Of a stretch of DNA of 64,000 bases, positions 52,233 to 61,556 are shown in pieces. Source of the stretch: LMUY01 sp965198565 (GTDB lineage Bacteria; Pseudomonadota; Alphaproteobacteria; Acetobacterales; Acetobacteraceae); NCBI GenBank assembly GCA_965198565.1, contig OZ240665.1:186001-250000 (forward strand). The letters are read 5' to 3'. The position numbers and the translations under genes are program-made. A model generated the notes under the pieces. That model was not told where the DNA came from and did not search any database. It saw only the letters and a list, made by a program, of their open reading frames with translations. Position 1 is the first letter of the stretch; each line of letters begins with the position of its first letter.

Positions 52233-52574
52233 CTACTGGCTCTTCGCCGCGCGTTCAGCCCGGCGCGCACGGTTGTAGGCGCGGATCTCGTCCATCGTGA
52301 CGTAGCCCTTGTTCTGCGTGTCGATGGCGGCGAAGTTGCGCGCCACCATCGGCATGCCGGACTGCGCTTGTGCCAAGGTCAGGTGCCCATCATGCGGGGT
52401 GTTGGCCGCGTCGAACCGCGCCGGCATCGTCTGCCGGGTCCTACGGGCGGGCGCGGGCGCCGAGGTGTTGGGCGGCGGCGCCGTCGGGGCGCCCGTGGTG
52501 CCGGTCAGCGGTGTCTGCGCTTGAGCCAGCGTGGCAAAGCCCAGCACGAATGCGGCGGCAAGACTGAGGCGCAC
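52233..52574 (-). CDS. Exported EF-hand protein
   Basis: 113 residues from GTG 52574, which has AGGAGAG about 5 bases upstream; a TTG six codons earlier is less likely. The signal peptide is RLSLAAAFVLGFATLAQAQ. A Pro/Thr/Ala-rich stretch is followed by a degenerate calcium loop (FDAANTPHDGHLTLAQA) and a better EF-hand (AAIDTQNKGYVTMDEIRAYN). Periplasmic or secreted calcium binding is likely. Lies 23 bases after the threonine aldolase gene. Confidence 0.8.
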   Translation of the reverse strand: MRLSLAAAFVLGFATLAQAQTPLTGTTGAPTAPPPNTSAPAPARRTRQTMPARFDAANTPHDGHLTLAQAQSGMPMVARNFAAIDTQNKGYVTMDEIRAYNRARRAERAAKSQ

Positions 52575-52597
52575 CGGGTCTCTCCTCTGCAAACCGA

Positions 52598-53662
52598 TCA
52601 GCCGGCCACGGACCGGATGATCGCGGCAGCCTCCTGCACCTGGGCGGCGGAGATGTCCAGGTGGGTGCAGGCGCGCGCCCGGTGCGGCCCCATGACGGAG
52701 ATGAGCACCCCCGCCGCCGCCGCCCGCTGCGCCAGTTCCTTGGCGTCATAGCCGACGGTCGTTGTGTCGATATACACCAGGTTGGTCTCGGGCGTGGCCA
52801 CCGTCAGCCCCGGGATTTGGCCCAGCCCCCGCGCCAGTTCCTTCGCGTTGGCGTGGTCCTCCGCCAGCCGGTCGATGTGGTAGTCCAGCGCATACAGGCA
52901 GGCCGCCGCCGAAATCCCCGCCTGGCGCAGCGAGCCGCCCAGCCGCTGCTTCCAGCGCCACGCCGCTCCGATGAACTCCGCCGACCCGGCAAGCACAGCG
53001 CCCAATGGCGCCCCCAGCCCCTTGGTAAAGTCCAGCCACACCGAGTCGTATTTGGCCACCATCTCCTTCACGGGCACGCCGGTCGCCACCACGGCGTTCA
53101 TCAGCCGCGCGCCATCCATGTGCGTCGTCATGCCATGGGCGTGCGCCACGTCGGCCACATCGTTCAGCTTGTCCAGCGGCCAGATGGCGCCGCCCGCCAG
53201 GTTGGCGGTCTGCTCCACCGCCACCACGGTCTGCGGCGGCGAATAGCGCGTGGGCGTGCGGATTGCGGCGAACAACTCGGCCGGCCCAAACTGGCCGCGC
53301 TCGCCGGGCAGACCCAGCACCATCGCCCCTGCCAGCGCGCCGACCGCTCCACCCTCGCTGGTGATGATGTGTGCGGTGTGATGCGCCAACACTTCGTCGC
53401 CGGGCCGGCACATCGTCAGCAGCGCGACCTGGTTGCACATGGTCCCGCTGGGCAGGAACAGGGCGGCTTCCTTGCCCAGCATCTCAGCCATCCGCTCGCA
53501 CAGCGCGATCACGGTGGGGTCGTCGCCGTGCTGCTCGTCCCCCACTTCCGCTTCCATCATGAAGGCGCGCATGGCTCGGGTCGGCCGGGTCTGTGTATCG
53601 GAATAGAGATTGACGCGGACCGGAACGGGCGCACGGAACGGGGGCGGGGCGAAATTCATCAT
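52598..53662 (-). CDS. ltaE: Low-specificity L-threonine aldolase
   Basis: 354-residue PLP enzyme that splits L-threonine to glycine and acetaldehyde. Visible are NLYSDTQTRPTRAMRAFMME, VGDEQHGDDPTV, ALFLPSGTMCNQVAL, the stacking His in LAHHTAHIITSEGG, THMDGARLMNAVVATG and the PLP lysine in WLDFTKGLGAPLGAVLAGS. It starts 15 bases after the RatA/COQ10-like gene. The first two codons are both ATG. Confidence 0.92.
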   Translation of the reverse strand: MMNFAPPPFRAPVPVRVNLYSDTQTRPTRAMRAFMMEAEVGDEQHGDDPTVIALCERMAEMLGKEAALFLPSGTMCNQVALLTMCRPGDEVLAHHTAHIITSEGGAVGALAGAMVLGLPGERGQFGPAELFAAIRTPTRYSPPQTVVAVEQTANLAGGAIWPLDKLNDVADVAHAHGMTTHMDGARLMNAVVATGVPVKEMVAKYDSVWLDFTKGLGAPLGAVLAGSAEFIGAAWRWKQRLGGSLRQAGISAAACLYALDYHIDRLAEDHANAKELARGLGQIPGLTVATPETNLVYIDTTTVGYDAKELAQRAAAAGVLISVMGPHRARACTHLDISAAQVQEAAAIIRSVAG

Positions 53663-53677
53663 CCGTTCAACGCTCCA

Positions 53678-54151
53678 TCATCCTTTGACTGCCATCGGCG
53701 TCACCGCCACCGTGGCAGACGGCCGGCCATACACGTCTCGCGCCCGCTTCAGGAACGCGTTCACCATCGCCTGCACCGCCTGGTTGAACACCACGCCGAT
53801 GGCCGCCTGCAGCATACGGCTGCGGAACTCGAAATCGACAAAGAAATCGACCCGGCAGCCATTCGGGGCGGGCGTGAACGACCATTGATTGTTCAAGTAG
53901 CGAAACGGCCCGTTTTCATAACGCACCTGCACCGTGCGCGGCCGGTCCAGCGCGACCCGGCTTGTGAATCCCTCGCGGAACGGACCGAAGCCGATCGTGA
54001 GGTCCGCCACCAGCTCCGTCTCGGTGCGCGTCCGCACGCGGGACTGGGCGCACCAGGGCAGGAACTCGTGATACTTGCCGACATCGGCGACGAGATCGAA
54101 AATCTGCTCGGCCGTGTACGGCACCAGCTTGTGCTCGGCATGGGTGGGCAC
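53678..54151 (-). CDS. RatA/COQ10-like START-domain protein
   Basis: 157 residues from GTG 54151, one base after the lipA stop. The START/polyketide-cyclase-like fold shows VPYTAEQIFDLVADVGKYHE, FLPWCAQSRVR, the signature of the COQ10/RatA group that binds ubiquinone in mitochondria. An ATG at 54208 would add 19 residues inside lipA but has no ribosome-binding site. The lipA-coq10 neighbourhood is conserved in alphaproteobacteria. A role in ubiquinone handling is more likely than a toxin role. Confidence 0.85.
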   Translation of the reverse strand: MPTHAEHKLVPYTAEQIFDLVADVGKYHEFLPWCAQSRVRTRTETELVADLTIGFGPFREGFTSRVALDRPRTVQVRYENGPFRYLNNQWSFTPAPNGCRVDFFVDFEFRSRMLQAAIGVVFNQAVQAMVNAFLKRARDVYGRPSATVAVTPMAVKG

Positions 54152-54152
54152 G

Positions 54153-55112
54153 CTAGCGGGGCCCAGCCTGCCGCGCGGCGCGAAGTTCGGCAAAGTCGCT
54201 GTCGGCATGGTAGGAGGAGCGGGTCAGCGGGGTGGCGCTTACCATGGAAAATCCCTTGGCCCGCGCCAGGCTGGCATAGTCGCCGAACTCCTCGGGGGTG
54301 ACGAACCGGTCCACCGCCGCGTGCTTGGGCGTCGGCTGCAGGTATTGCCCCAGGGTGAGGAAGTCCACGTCGGCCATCCGCATATCGTCCATCACCTGCA
54401 TGATCTCGCCCTTCGCCTCGCCCAGGCCCACCATCAGGCCGGACTTGGTGAAGATGCTCGGGTCGAGCGTCTTGACGTGGTCGAGCAGGCGCAGCGATTG
54501 GAAGTAACGCGCGCCAGGCCGGATGGTCGGGTAGAGCCGGGGCACGGTTTCGAGGTTGTGGTTGAACACGTCCGGCCGGGCCGCGACCACCACCTCGGCG
54601 GCGCCGGGCTTGCGCAGGAAGTCCGGGGTGAGCACTTCGACCGTCGTCTGCGGCGCGGCCGCCCGGATGGCGCGGATCACCGCGGCGATATGGCCGCCGC
54701 CGCCATCGGGCAGGTCGTCCCGGTCGACGGAGGTAATCACCACGTGGCGCAGCCCGAGCTTGGCCACGGCATCGGCCACCCGCTGCGGCTCGCTCGCGTC
54801 CAGCGCTTCAGGCAGCCCGGTGCGCACGTTGCAGAACGCGCAGGCGCGGGTGCAGGTGTCGCCCATCACCATCATGGTGGCGTGCCGCTGCGACCAGCAC
54901 TCGCCGATATTGGGGCAGGCCGCTTCCTCGCATACCGTGACCAACCCGTGCTCACGCATCAGCGCGCGGGTCTCCTGGTAGACGGGATCGCTCGGCGCGC
55001 GCACCCGGATCCAGTCCGGCTTGCGCAGCGCGGTCGTGGCAGGCCGGTTGACCTTCTCAGGATGGCGGATCACGCCGCCGGCGCGGTGGTCGATCAAGAC
55101 ACGGGTGGACAT
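54153..55112 (-). CDS. lipA: Lipoyl synthase
   Basis: 319-residue radical SAM enzyme that inserts two sulfurs into octanoyl-protein. The auxiliary cluster motif is CEEAACPNIGEC (C-x4-C-x5-C), the radical SAM cluster CTRACAFC (C-x3-C-x2-C), and the C-terminal RSSY (LTRSSYHAD) supplies the serine ligand. Family segments MVMGDTCTRACAFCNV and DVFNHNLETVPRLYP are intact. ATG 55112 is the usual start; 14 upstream codons are open. First gene of the lipA-RatA-ltaE run. Confidence 0.97.
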   Translation of the reverse strand: MSTRVLIDHRAGGVIRHPEKVNRPATTALRKPDWIRVRAPSDPVYQETRALMREHGLVTVCEEAACPNIGECWSQRHATMMVMGDTCTRACAFCNVRTGLPEALDASEPQRVADAVAKLGLRHVVITSVDRDDLPDGGGGHIAAVIRAIRAAAPQTTVEVLTPDFLRKPGAAEVVVAARPDVFNHNLETVPRLYPTIRPGARYFQSLRLLDHVKTLDPSIFTKSGLMVGLGEAKGEIMQVMDDMRMADVDFLTLGQYLQPTPKHAAVDRFVTPEEFGDYASLARAKGFSMVSATPLTRSSYHADSDFAELRAARQAGPR

Positions 55113-55205
55113 GATCCCTGCGGACCCCTTGGGCGGGCGATTGTAAGCCGACAAGTGGCGCCCGGTGTGCCGCAGGTCAAGCCATGCTTAGCCTTATGCC
55201 GCCCG

Positions 55206-58200
55206 TCACTTCACCCGTTTGCGCCGCGGCGCCGGCTTGCTCGGCTCCGGCGGCAGCTCCGCCGCGGTCGCGCTGGCCAGGCGCCGCAGCAACCCGTGCA
55301 GCGCCTCCGCCTCCACATCCTGGAAGCTCACGCCGGCAAACCGCCCCGCCAGCACGTTCACACGCAGCCGCGTGGCGCCCAGCACGGCCACGCCTTCCGT
55401 GATGTCGCACAACACGACCTGCCAGACCCCATCGATCAATCCAGCCACGCAGGGCAGCGTGACGGTGAACCCAGTGTCGGCCGGCGCGCCGCCAAACGCA
55501 TCGGCCACGTCCTGCCTGGCTTGCCGCCGCGCCTGCCAAAACAGGGACGCGCCACCCACGACCGCAATCAAGCCGAAATAGAGTACGCCCGCCTCCGCAA
55601 CCGGCGTGCTGCGCAGCGCCCAGCCTCGCAGCTTCAGCCGCGCCGACGGCGTGATCGCCAGTTGCTCCGACCCGGCGATGTTGTTGCAATCGCCAATGTC
55701 GTCGAACACGTAGCGCAGGTGCTGGTCCAGCGCGATCGTCACCCCCGCCATCGGCGGCGTGGCCAGGGCGGTCTCCCGCGGCGGCTCACGGCGTGTCGCC
55801 CGCCGTGACATCTGAGCCACCACATCGGCCATCAGGCTCGGGTCCGGCGGGCGCGACGCCGCGGCCACCATCCGGCCGTCCTTCAGCTCCACCATGATCC
55901 AGCCGGGCAGGAAAGCGGCCCGGTCCTCGAACCGCAGCACGGTGGCGAGCTGATATCGCCCGTCCGACCACTTGCCGTGCAACTCGCAGCCGGCGACGAA
56001 GCCGGCCTGCTGCGGTGCGCCCGGGAACTGGGCCGCGATGTCCTCCCGCGCCTGGCGCGTCGCCCTGAGGAAGATGCTGCTCTGCCCGTCATCCCCGACC
56101 AGCACGACGGTCACTTGGCCGGACACACCCATCCCGGGCACGAAGCTCCAGCCCGCGACTTCAAGCCGGTCCGACGCCTGGAACCGCCCGCCTTCGATGG
56201 CGCCGAGCGTGCTGTCGCCGACACGGTCGATATGGATGCGGCCGTGTTCCGCATCGAGCCACTGGCTGATCCCGGGCGGCAGTTCGAGCCGCACGTCGGA
56301 CTGGCGCGCCGGGTCGAAGATATGCCGCGGCGGCGCCAACTCGCGCCAGCTCGCATGCGGCAGCAGGTGGATCTGCCCCGCATCCAGCCCCAACGCGCCG
56401 CGCGCCAGCGGAGCGCTCGGGCACACCGAACGGTAGATCTCGAGCAGCCGCGCCGCGTAGCCGTGGCACTCCGTCCACAGCTCCGGCGTGATGGCGGTGC
56501 GCATGGACGTGAGCTTGGCCGGGTCCGCCCGCAGCGCCTCCAGCAGGCTCACCACCGCCGCGGCGTCCCCCACCTCGACCAGGAAGCCGGTGCGGCCATG
56601 CTCGATCCGGTCGGCAAAGGCGCCGATGCGGGTGGCGATCGGGATGATGCCGCGCTGCCAGGTTTCCGACAACGAAATGCAGTAGGTTTCCGGCCAGATC
56701 GACAGATGCAGCGACACATCGCAGCCATCGGCCGCATCGAGGTCGCCCATGGCATAGCGGCCGCGATAACTCACATGCGCGTGGCCCGCCCGCGCCAGCA
56801 CCTCCTCGTACTGCGCTTCCGCCTTGCCGAACAGCACGAACTGGTAGCGCCGCGGGTCCACCGTCTCGATCACGCTGAGGATGGTGTCGGCGCCCTTGGA
56901 CCTTAGAAAATTCCCAACCACCGCCACCTTGAGCGGCTGGTCCGCCACGCGCTCGCCGCGGGGCCGCTGCAGGCGCGCGGCCTCGGGCATGGGGATGCCC
57001 AGCACCTCGCAGCGCTTGGTCTCCAGATGCGGGTAGATGCGCCGGGTGAGCTGGCTGGAATAGGATGTTCCAAACAGCAGCACGTCCACCGAGCGCAGCA
57101 TTTCGGCCATGAAGCTGCGCCGCGTCTGCTGCGCGCCAGCGGGCAGGTTCTCCGCCAGCCGCAGGCAGATGTCGCAGGCGGTGATCGGGCGCTCGCCGAT
57201 ATTGCAGAACTGCAGCGCGTTGTTCAGCAGGTTGTAGCGCGAGCACACCAGGAAGAAATCATGCGCCGAGAACACCGTGCCCGCTCCGCAGGCCTTGGCG
57301 ATCATCGGCAAGGAGGCAGTGTGGTGGCCCAAATGCTGGAAATGCACCACGTCGATCCCGTATTGGGACAGCGCGTTGGCGAAGGCCGCCTCTTCCGCCG
57401 CATCGGTGAGGCTGTCGAGCCAGCCGATCTCGGGCGCGTCGAACTGTTCCAGCACCGTCCCGTCGGAGGCCTCCAGGCTGCAGGAGGCGCCGCGGCGGAG
57501 CCAGAACAGCACCTCCACCGACTGCGCCAGCGCCGTGACCACGGCCTGCTGATACACCTCCACCCCGCCCCAATCCGGCTGCCGCATGGTCGAGTGGGTG
57601 CACATCAGCACCCGCAGCCGGCGCGCGGGCGTCGCGGCGGGCTTAGGCGCCGCCTTACGCGCGAACTCCGCCTTGGTGATGGTGGCGATCTGCTGCAGCC
57701 GGTGTTCGAACAAGTGACTCTCGCGCACGCAGCGCTGCGCTGCAGACGCGCGGCCTTGCCGCATCGCCGGGTTCGCGAGCAGCGTCTCCACCTCGCTGAT
57801 CAACGCCGGCACGCTGTCGCAGCACGCCACGCCCTCGATCACGCGGAAATTGGCCGAGGGCAGCGCCGGGTCGAGTTCCACCACCTGCGCCGCGCCCGCC
57901 ATCGCCAACTCGAACAGCCGCGGGCCCGGCGCCGTCGCCTGGCTCACATTGCCATGGCTGGCATAGTCGCGGAACATCGTCAGTGTCACCCGGCTGGCGT
58001 TGGCGAAGCCCACGAACGAGGGCAGGCTGATGGGCCATTGCACCGCGCGCGAGGCGATGTCCTGCGGCAAGGGCGGCAGATATGGGTTGGTGGGGCAGAC
58101 CAGCTTGAACCGCTTGCTCTCGAACCGCTCGATCAGCGCGCGCAACGTGGCCACCCGGTTCGGCCACATCGTTCCGGCGAAGAAGATGTCGTATTCGCAC

Positions 58201-58607
58201 CCACTGTCGTCGCGCACCGGACGGAATTGCAGGCTCTCGCTGGCGCCGAGCGGCAAGTAGTGGCCATTCTCGTAGCGGCTGGCGCAGCTCGGGTCGTTGG
58301 TGAACACCACGTCGAACAGCCCGGCATGCGCCAGGTTGTAGTCCAGCATGAACGGGTCTTCGAACAGCCACAGCACCATGGTCTGGAACGCCGGGCGCAC
58401 CCGCTCGATCAAGCCGCGGTGCAGCCGCTGGCCGTCCAGGCAGATCAGCGTGGCGTGCTCGCCGCTCGCCGCCAGCTCCACCAGGTTGCGATTGTCGGCC
58501 CGCACCACGTTCTCCGCCCCGAACACCGCCTGCGCCGCGCGCTCGATGCCGAGCGTGAGATAGGCGTTCGAGTTGTGCGTGAAGTTGGTGTTGTAGAGGA
58601 TGGTCAC
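55206..58607 (-). CDS. Two-domain glycosyltransferase with tandem C-terminal accessory domains
   Basis: 1133 residues from GTG 58607. Residues 1-310 are a CgeB-like glycosyltransferase (IFFAGTMWPNRVATLRALIE, APGPRLFELAMAGAAQVVEL). Residues 330-690 are a GT4-type enzyme (RVLMCTHSTMRQPDWGGVEV, KVAVVGNFLRSKGADTILSV, ETWQRGIIPIATRIGAF). Two related C-terminal modules follow, near 770-870 and 950-1060. Both run from a GW-start through RQAR-x-D-x-A to a GAP-x3-GF segment, and a basic tail ends the protein. It probably builds a surface glycan. It overlaps the next glycosyltransferase gene by GTGA. Confidence 0.85.
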   Translation of the reverse strand: MTILYNTNFTHNSNAYLTLGIERAAQAVFGAENVVRADNRNLVELAASGEHATLICLDGQRLHRGLIERVRPAFQTMVLWLFEDPFMLDYNLAHAGLFDVVFTNDPSCASRYENGHYLPLGASESLQFRPVRDDSGCEYDIFFAGTMWPNRVATLRALIERFESKRFKLVCPTNPYLPPLPQDIASRAVQWPISLPSFVGFANASRVTLTMFRDYASHGNVSQATAPGPRLFELAMAGAAQVVELDPALPSANFRVIEGVACCDSVPALISEVETLLANPAMRQGRASAAQRCVRESHLFEHRLQQIATITKAEFARKAAPKPAATPARRLRVLMCTHSTMRQPDWGGVEVYQQAVVTALAQSVEVLFWLRRGASCSLEASDGTVLEQFDAPEIGWLDSLTDAAEEAAFANALSQYGIDVVHFQHLGHHTASLPMIAKACGAGTVFSAHDFFLVCSRYNLLNNALQFCNIGERPITACDICLRLAENLPAGAQQTRRSFMAEMLRSVDVLLFGTSYSSQLTRRIYPHLETKRCEVLGIPMPEAARLQRPRGERVADQPLKVAVVGNFLRSKGADTILSVIETVDPRRYQFVLFGKAEAQYEEVLARAGHAHVSYRGRYAMGDLDAADGCDVSLHLSIWPETYCISLSETWQRGIIPIATRIGAFADRIEHGRTGFLVEVGDAAAVVSLLEALRADPAKLTSMRTAITPELWTECHGYAARLLEIYRSVCPSAPLARGALGLDAGQIHLLPHASWRELAPPRHIFDPARQSDVRLELPPGISQWLDAEHGRIHIDRVGDSTLGAIEGGRFQASDRLEVAGWSFVPGMGVSGQVTVVLVGDDGQSSIFLRATRQAREDIAAQFPGAPQQAGFVAGCELHGKWSDGRYQLATVLRFEDRAAFLPGWIMVELKDGRMVAAASRPPDPSLMADVVAQMSRRATRREPPRETALATPPMAGVTIALDQHLRYVFDDIGDCNNIAGSEQLAITPSARLKLRGWALRSTPVAEAGVLYFGLIAVVGGASLFWQARRQARQDVADAFGGAPADTGFTVTLPCVAGLIDGVWQVVLCDITEGVAVLGATRLRVNVLAGRFAGVSFQDVEAEALHGLLRRLASATAAELPPEPSKPAPRRKRVK

Positions 58608-59578
58608 AGCAGGGCCTCTGCTTGCAGGATGTCGAGCAGGCGCTGCGCCCGGTGCGCGTAGGTGTGCTCGGCGAGCGCCCGGCTCTGCGCCGCCACAGCC
58701 GTGCTATCCCGCGCCGCGCCGTCGCTTAGGTAGCGCCTCAGCAGCGCCTCGAAGTCCGCCACCGTCGAGAAGCAAGGCACCTGCTCCGGCGTGAAGTAGT
58801 CGCGGATTTCGTAGGTGTCCTCGTGGAAGAACTGCACCGCACCGGCCAGCGCCGTCTCGAACGTGCGCGGGCCCGGCGTCGACGGCGTGATGCGGTAGCG
58901 TTGGTTCTCGAAATGCAGGCTGCGCCCCAGGTTCAGCACGATCTTCGACGCGCCATACATCTCGATCAGCTCGGACTTGTCGATCCGCCGGTCCGAGAAC
59001 CCGGCGCCGAACTGGCCCCAGCCCGGCCCGATGAATTGCAGCCGCAGCCCCGCCAGGCTCGGCAGCAGGTCGCTCACCAGCTCCTTGCGGCTGCTGAACG
59101 CCACCCCGCAGAACATGACGTCGATCGGCCGTTCCGCCGCCGGGTCGTATGGCACGTAGTGGCGCAGCCGGCAGCCGGCCAGCGGCAAGTGACGCGCGAC
59201 CGGGTGGTCGTAGAAATTCACGCCCCAGCCGTCGCAGGAGAACACGACGCTGAAATCGCGCGCGATGCGGTAGTGGGCGTCCTGCTCGTAGGGGTCTTCG
59301 GTGGCCCAGAACACCGGCACGGCGCCCCAAGCCCGGGCATCGCGCGCCACCTCGCCATAATAGGTGCTTTCCGGCAGGTAGGAGCCGATGCCGATGACGA
59401 TATGGGGGCGGAACAGCGCGATGGTGGCGCTGGCGCCGGCCAGGCTGGCGGAGACCACGTTGGCAGCGCCCACCAGATCGGCCCAGCCATCCATGATGGA
59501 GGTGCGGACTTGCTCGTTGGCCTGCGACTCATAGCGCCCGGCGCTACAAATCAGGATGCGCCACGCCTCCCCCGCCAT
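58604..59578 (-). CDS. CgeB-like glycosyltransferase
   Basis: 324 residues. The N-terminal half has RILICSAGRYESQANEQVRT and FWATEDPYEQDAHYRIARDF, and the donor-binding half IDVMFCGVAFSSRKELVSDL and the loop TPSTPGPRTFETALAGAVQF, as in group 1 CgeB/SpsA-type enzymes. It resembles the N-terminal third of the overlapping large protein (compare PGPRLFELAMAGA with PGPRTFETALAGA), which suggests duplication. Both should act on one surface polymer. It is upstream of, and coupled to, the 1133-residue gene. Confidence 0.85.
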   Translation of the reverse strand: MAGEAWRILICSAGRYESQANEQVRTSIMDGWADLVGAANVVSASLAGASATIALFRPHIVIGIGSYLPESTYYGEVARDARAWGAVPVFWATEDPYEQDAHYRIARDFSVVFSCDGWGVNFYDHPVARHLPLAGCRLRHYVPYDPAAERPIDVMFCGVAFSSRKELVSDLLPSLAGLRLQFIGPGWGQFGAGFSDRRIDKSELIEMYGASKIVLNLGRSLHFENQRYRITPSTPGPRTFETALAGAVQFFHEDTYEIRDYFTPEQVPCFSTVADFEALLRRYLSDGAARDSTAVAAQSRALAEHTYAHRAQRLLDILQAEALL

Positions 59579-59686
59579 CGCCCAACCCTCTGTCGCTCAC
59601 ACATACGTCATCGCCGATATCGACCGGCTTGGCAATCGCCGGTTCGGCTCCCGTTCCCGCCGGCGGAAGCGGCAGCCTTCACCGTC

Positions 59687-60562
59687 CTACGGGTCCACAA
59701 ACACCGTCTCAGGATACCCTTGCACGAACAGCAACGCCCGCAAATCGGCGTGGTCCACCCGCAGGCGCGCACTCTCTGCCACCACCGGCTTGGCATGGAA
59801 CGCCACCCCCATGCCCGCCGCGCCCAGCATCGCCAGGTCGTTCGCGCCATCGCCCACCGCCAGCGTGGCCGCCAGCTTCAGCCCGCGGGCAGCCGCCAGC
59901 TCCTCGAGCACGGCCAATTTCGCGCCCCGGTCCAGCACCGGCTCGCCGACGGCGCCGGTCAGCGCCGCGCCGTCGTCCAGCAGCACGTTGGCGCGATGCA
60001 CGTCGAAGCCGCAGAGCGCCGCCACCCGCGCGGTGAAGCAGGTGAACCCGCCCGAGACCAGCGCCGCCGTCGCATTATGCGCCCGCATGGTGGCGACCAG
60101 CGTCTGCGCGCCCGGAGTGAGCCGCACCCCCGCCCAGGTCCGCTCCAGCGCCGCCAGCTCGAGCCCGCGCAGCAGCGCCACCCGCTCTCGCAGGGCGTCG
60201 GCGAAATCCACCTCGCCGTTCATCGAGCGCTTGGTGATCGCCGCCACCTGGTCGCCGAACCCCGCCTGCCCGGCCAGCTCGTCCAAGGTCTCGCCGGTGA
60301 CGATGGTGCTGTCCATGTCCGCCACCAGCAGCCCCTTGCGCCGCCCGCGCGAGCGCACCGGCAGCGCGTCCACCGCCGCCCCCGCCAGTGCCGCACGCAC
60401 GGCGGCCATATCGGGCGCGTGGGGGCACGGCACGTCCACCGCCTCCCCCGCCGCCAGCACCATCGGCGTGCCGCCCTGGACGGCGTCGCGCACAGCGGTG
60501 ATCGTGCCCGGCGAGAGTGTGGCGGCGGCGCGGGCGGCCACCAGGGTGAGGACATGCGGCAT
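59687..60562 (-). CDS. serB: Phosphoserine phosphatase
   Basis: 291 residues. An N-terminal ACT-like domain (about 1-75) precedes the HAD domain with motif I LLVADMDSTIVTGETLDELA, the serine motif ALVSGGFTCFT and the late motif VGDGANDLAMLGAAGMGVAF. It makes serine from phosphoserine in the cytoplasm. The ATG at 60562 shares its bases with the divergent miaA start (CATG), so each promoter must lie inside the other gene. Confidence 0.95.
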   Translation of the reverse strand: MPHVLTLVAARAAATLSPGTITAVRDAVQGGTPMVLAAGEAVDVPCPHAPDMAAVRAALAGAAVDALPVRSRGRRKGLLVADMDSTIVTGETLDELAGQAGFGDQVAAITKRSMNGEVDFADALRERVALLRGLELAALERTWAGVRLTPGAQTLVATMRAHNATAALVSGGFTCFTARVAALCGFDVHRANVLLDDGAALTGAVGEPVLDRGAKLAVLEELAAARGLKLAATLAVGDGANDLAMLGAAGMGVAFHAKPVVAESARLRVDHADLRALLFVQGYPETVFVDP

Positions 60563-61556
60563 GGCCCCGGCGCAATGGCAGAGGAAGGCGGGCTCGGCAA
60601 GGCGCGCTCTTATCGTCGCCGGGCCGACTTGCAGCGGAAAGTCGGCCGCGGCGCTGCATTTGGCCCGGCGCTTCGGCGGCACCGTGATCAACGCCGACTC
60701 CATGCAGGTCTATCGCGAGCTGCGCATCCTGACCGCCCGCCCCACGCCAGCGGAGGAGGCGCAGGCCCCCCACGCGCTCTACGGCGTGCGCCCCGCGGCC
60801 GCGCCGGGCAGCGTGGCCTGGTGGCGAGCCGCCGCCCTCGGCGCCATGGAGGCCACCTCCCTGCCCATCCTGTGCGGCGGCACCGGGCTCTACCTGCGCG
60901 CCCTGACCACCGGCCTGGCCGACATCCCCGACCCCGGCCCCGCCGCGCGCGAGGAGGCCCGGCGCCTGCTCGCCACCGACGGCCCCGCCGCCTTGCACGC
61001 CCGCTTGGCCGCGGCCGACCCGGCCACATCAGCCACGCTGCGCCCGAGCGACGGCCAGCGCCTCGCCCGCGCCTGGGAAGTGTGGCGCGGCACCGGACGC
61101 GGCCTGGCCGAGTGGCAGGCCGCCCCCGCCAACGCACCCGAGTGGGAGTTCTTCGTGCTCCAGCTCGACCCGCCACGCCCGGAACTGCGCCAGGCCATCG
61201 CCGCCCGTTTCCGCGCCATGCTGGACCAGGGCGCGGTGGCGGAGGCCGCCGCCCTCGCCGCCCAGCAACTCAGCCCCGGTCTGCCAGCCTTGCGCGCCCA
61301 CGGCGTGCCGGAACTGATGTCGTTCTTGCAGGGTGAGATCACGCTGGAGGAAGCTGAGCGCCGGGCGGTGCTCGCCACCGGGCAATACACCAAGCGCCAA
61401 GCCACCTGGTTCCGCCACCAGGCACTCGCCCCGGCGGCGCACACGCGCATCATTGCTGCGCGCTTCAGCAATCCTGCGCAACTTTCGACAACATTGATAG
61501 CTGCTATGCAACAGTTTCTTTGCTTGCCGGTTGACCCCTCCGCCTCGCATCCGTAG
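60561..61556 (+). CDS. miaA: tRNA dimethylallyltransferase
   Basis: 331 residues; transfers a dimethylallyl group to A37 of tRNAs that read UNN codons. The P-loop is IVAGPTCSGKS (Cys for the usual Ala), then VINADSMQVYRELRILTARP, LYGVRPAAAP, ILCGGTGLYLRAL and QYTKRQATWFRHQ. The tail after LAPAAHTRII is long. ATG 60561 is the only suitable start and overlaps the serB ATG on the other strand. ilvB begins directly at its stop, so they are one unit. Confidence 0.94.
   Translation: MAPAQWQRKAGSARRALIVAGPTCSGKSAAALHLARRFGGTVINADSMQVYRELRILTARPTPAEEAQAPHALYGVRPAAAPGSVAWWRAAALGAMEATSLPILCGGTGLYLRALTTGLADIPDPGPAAREEARRLLATDGPAALHARLAAADPATSATLRPSDGQRLARAWEVWRGTGRGLAEWQAAPANAPEWEFFVLQLDPPRPELRQAIAARFRAMLDQGAVAEAAALAAQQLSPGLPALRAHGVPELMSFLQGEITLEEAERRAVLATGQYTKRQATWFRHQALAPAAHTRIIAARFSNPAQLSTTLIAAMQQFLCLPVDPSASHP

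Noticed and set aside
54152..54208. Longer start of the RatA/COQ10-like protein inside lipA
   Set aside because: No ribosome-binding site precedes ATG 54208, and the extra residues do not fit the family; GTG 54151 gives the normal length.
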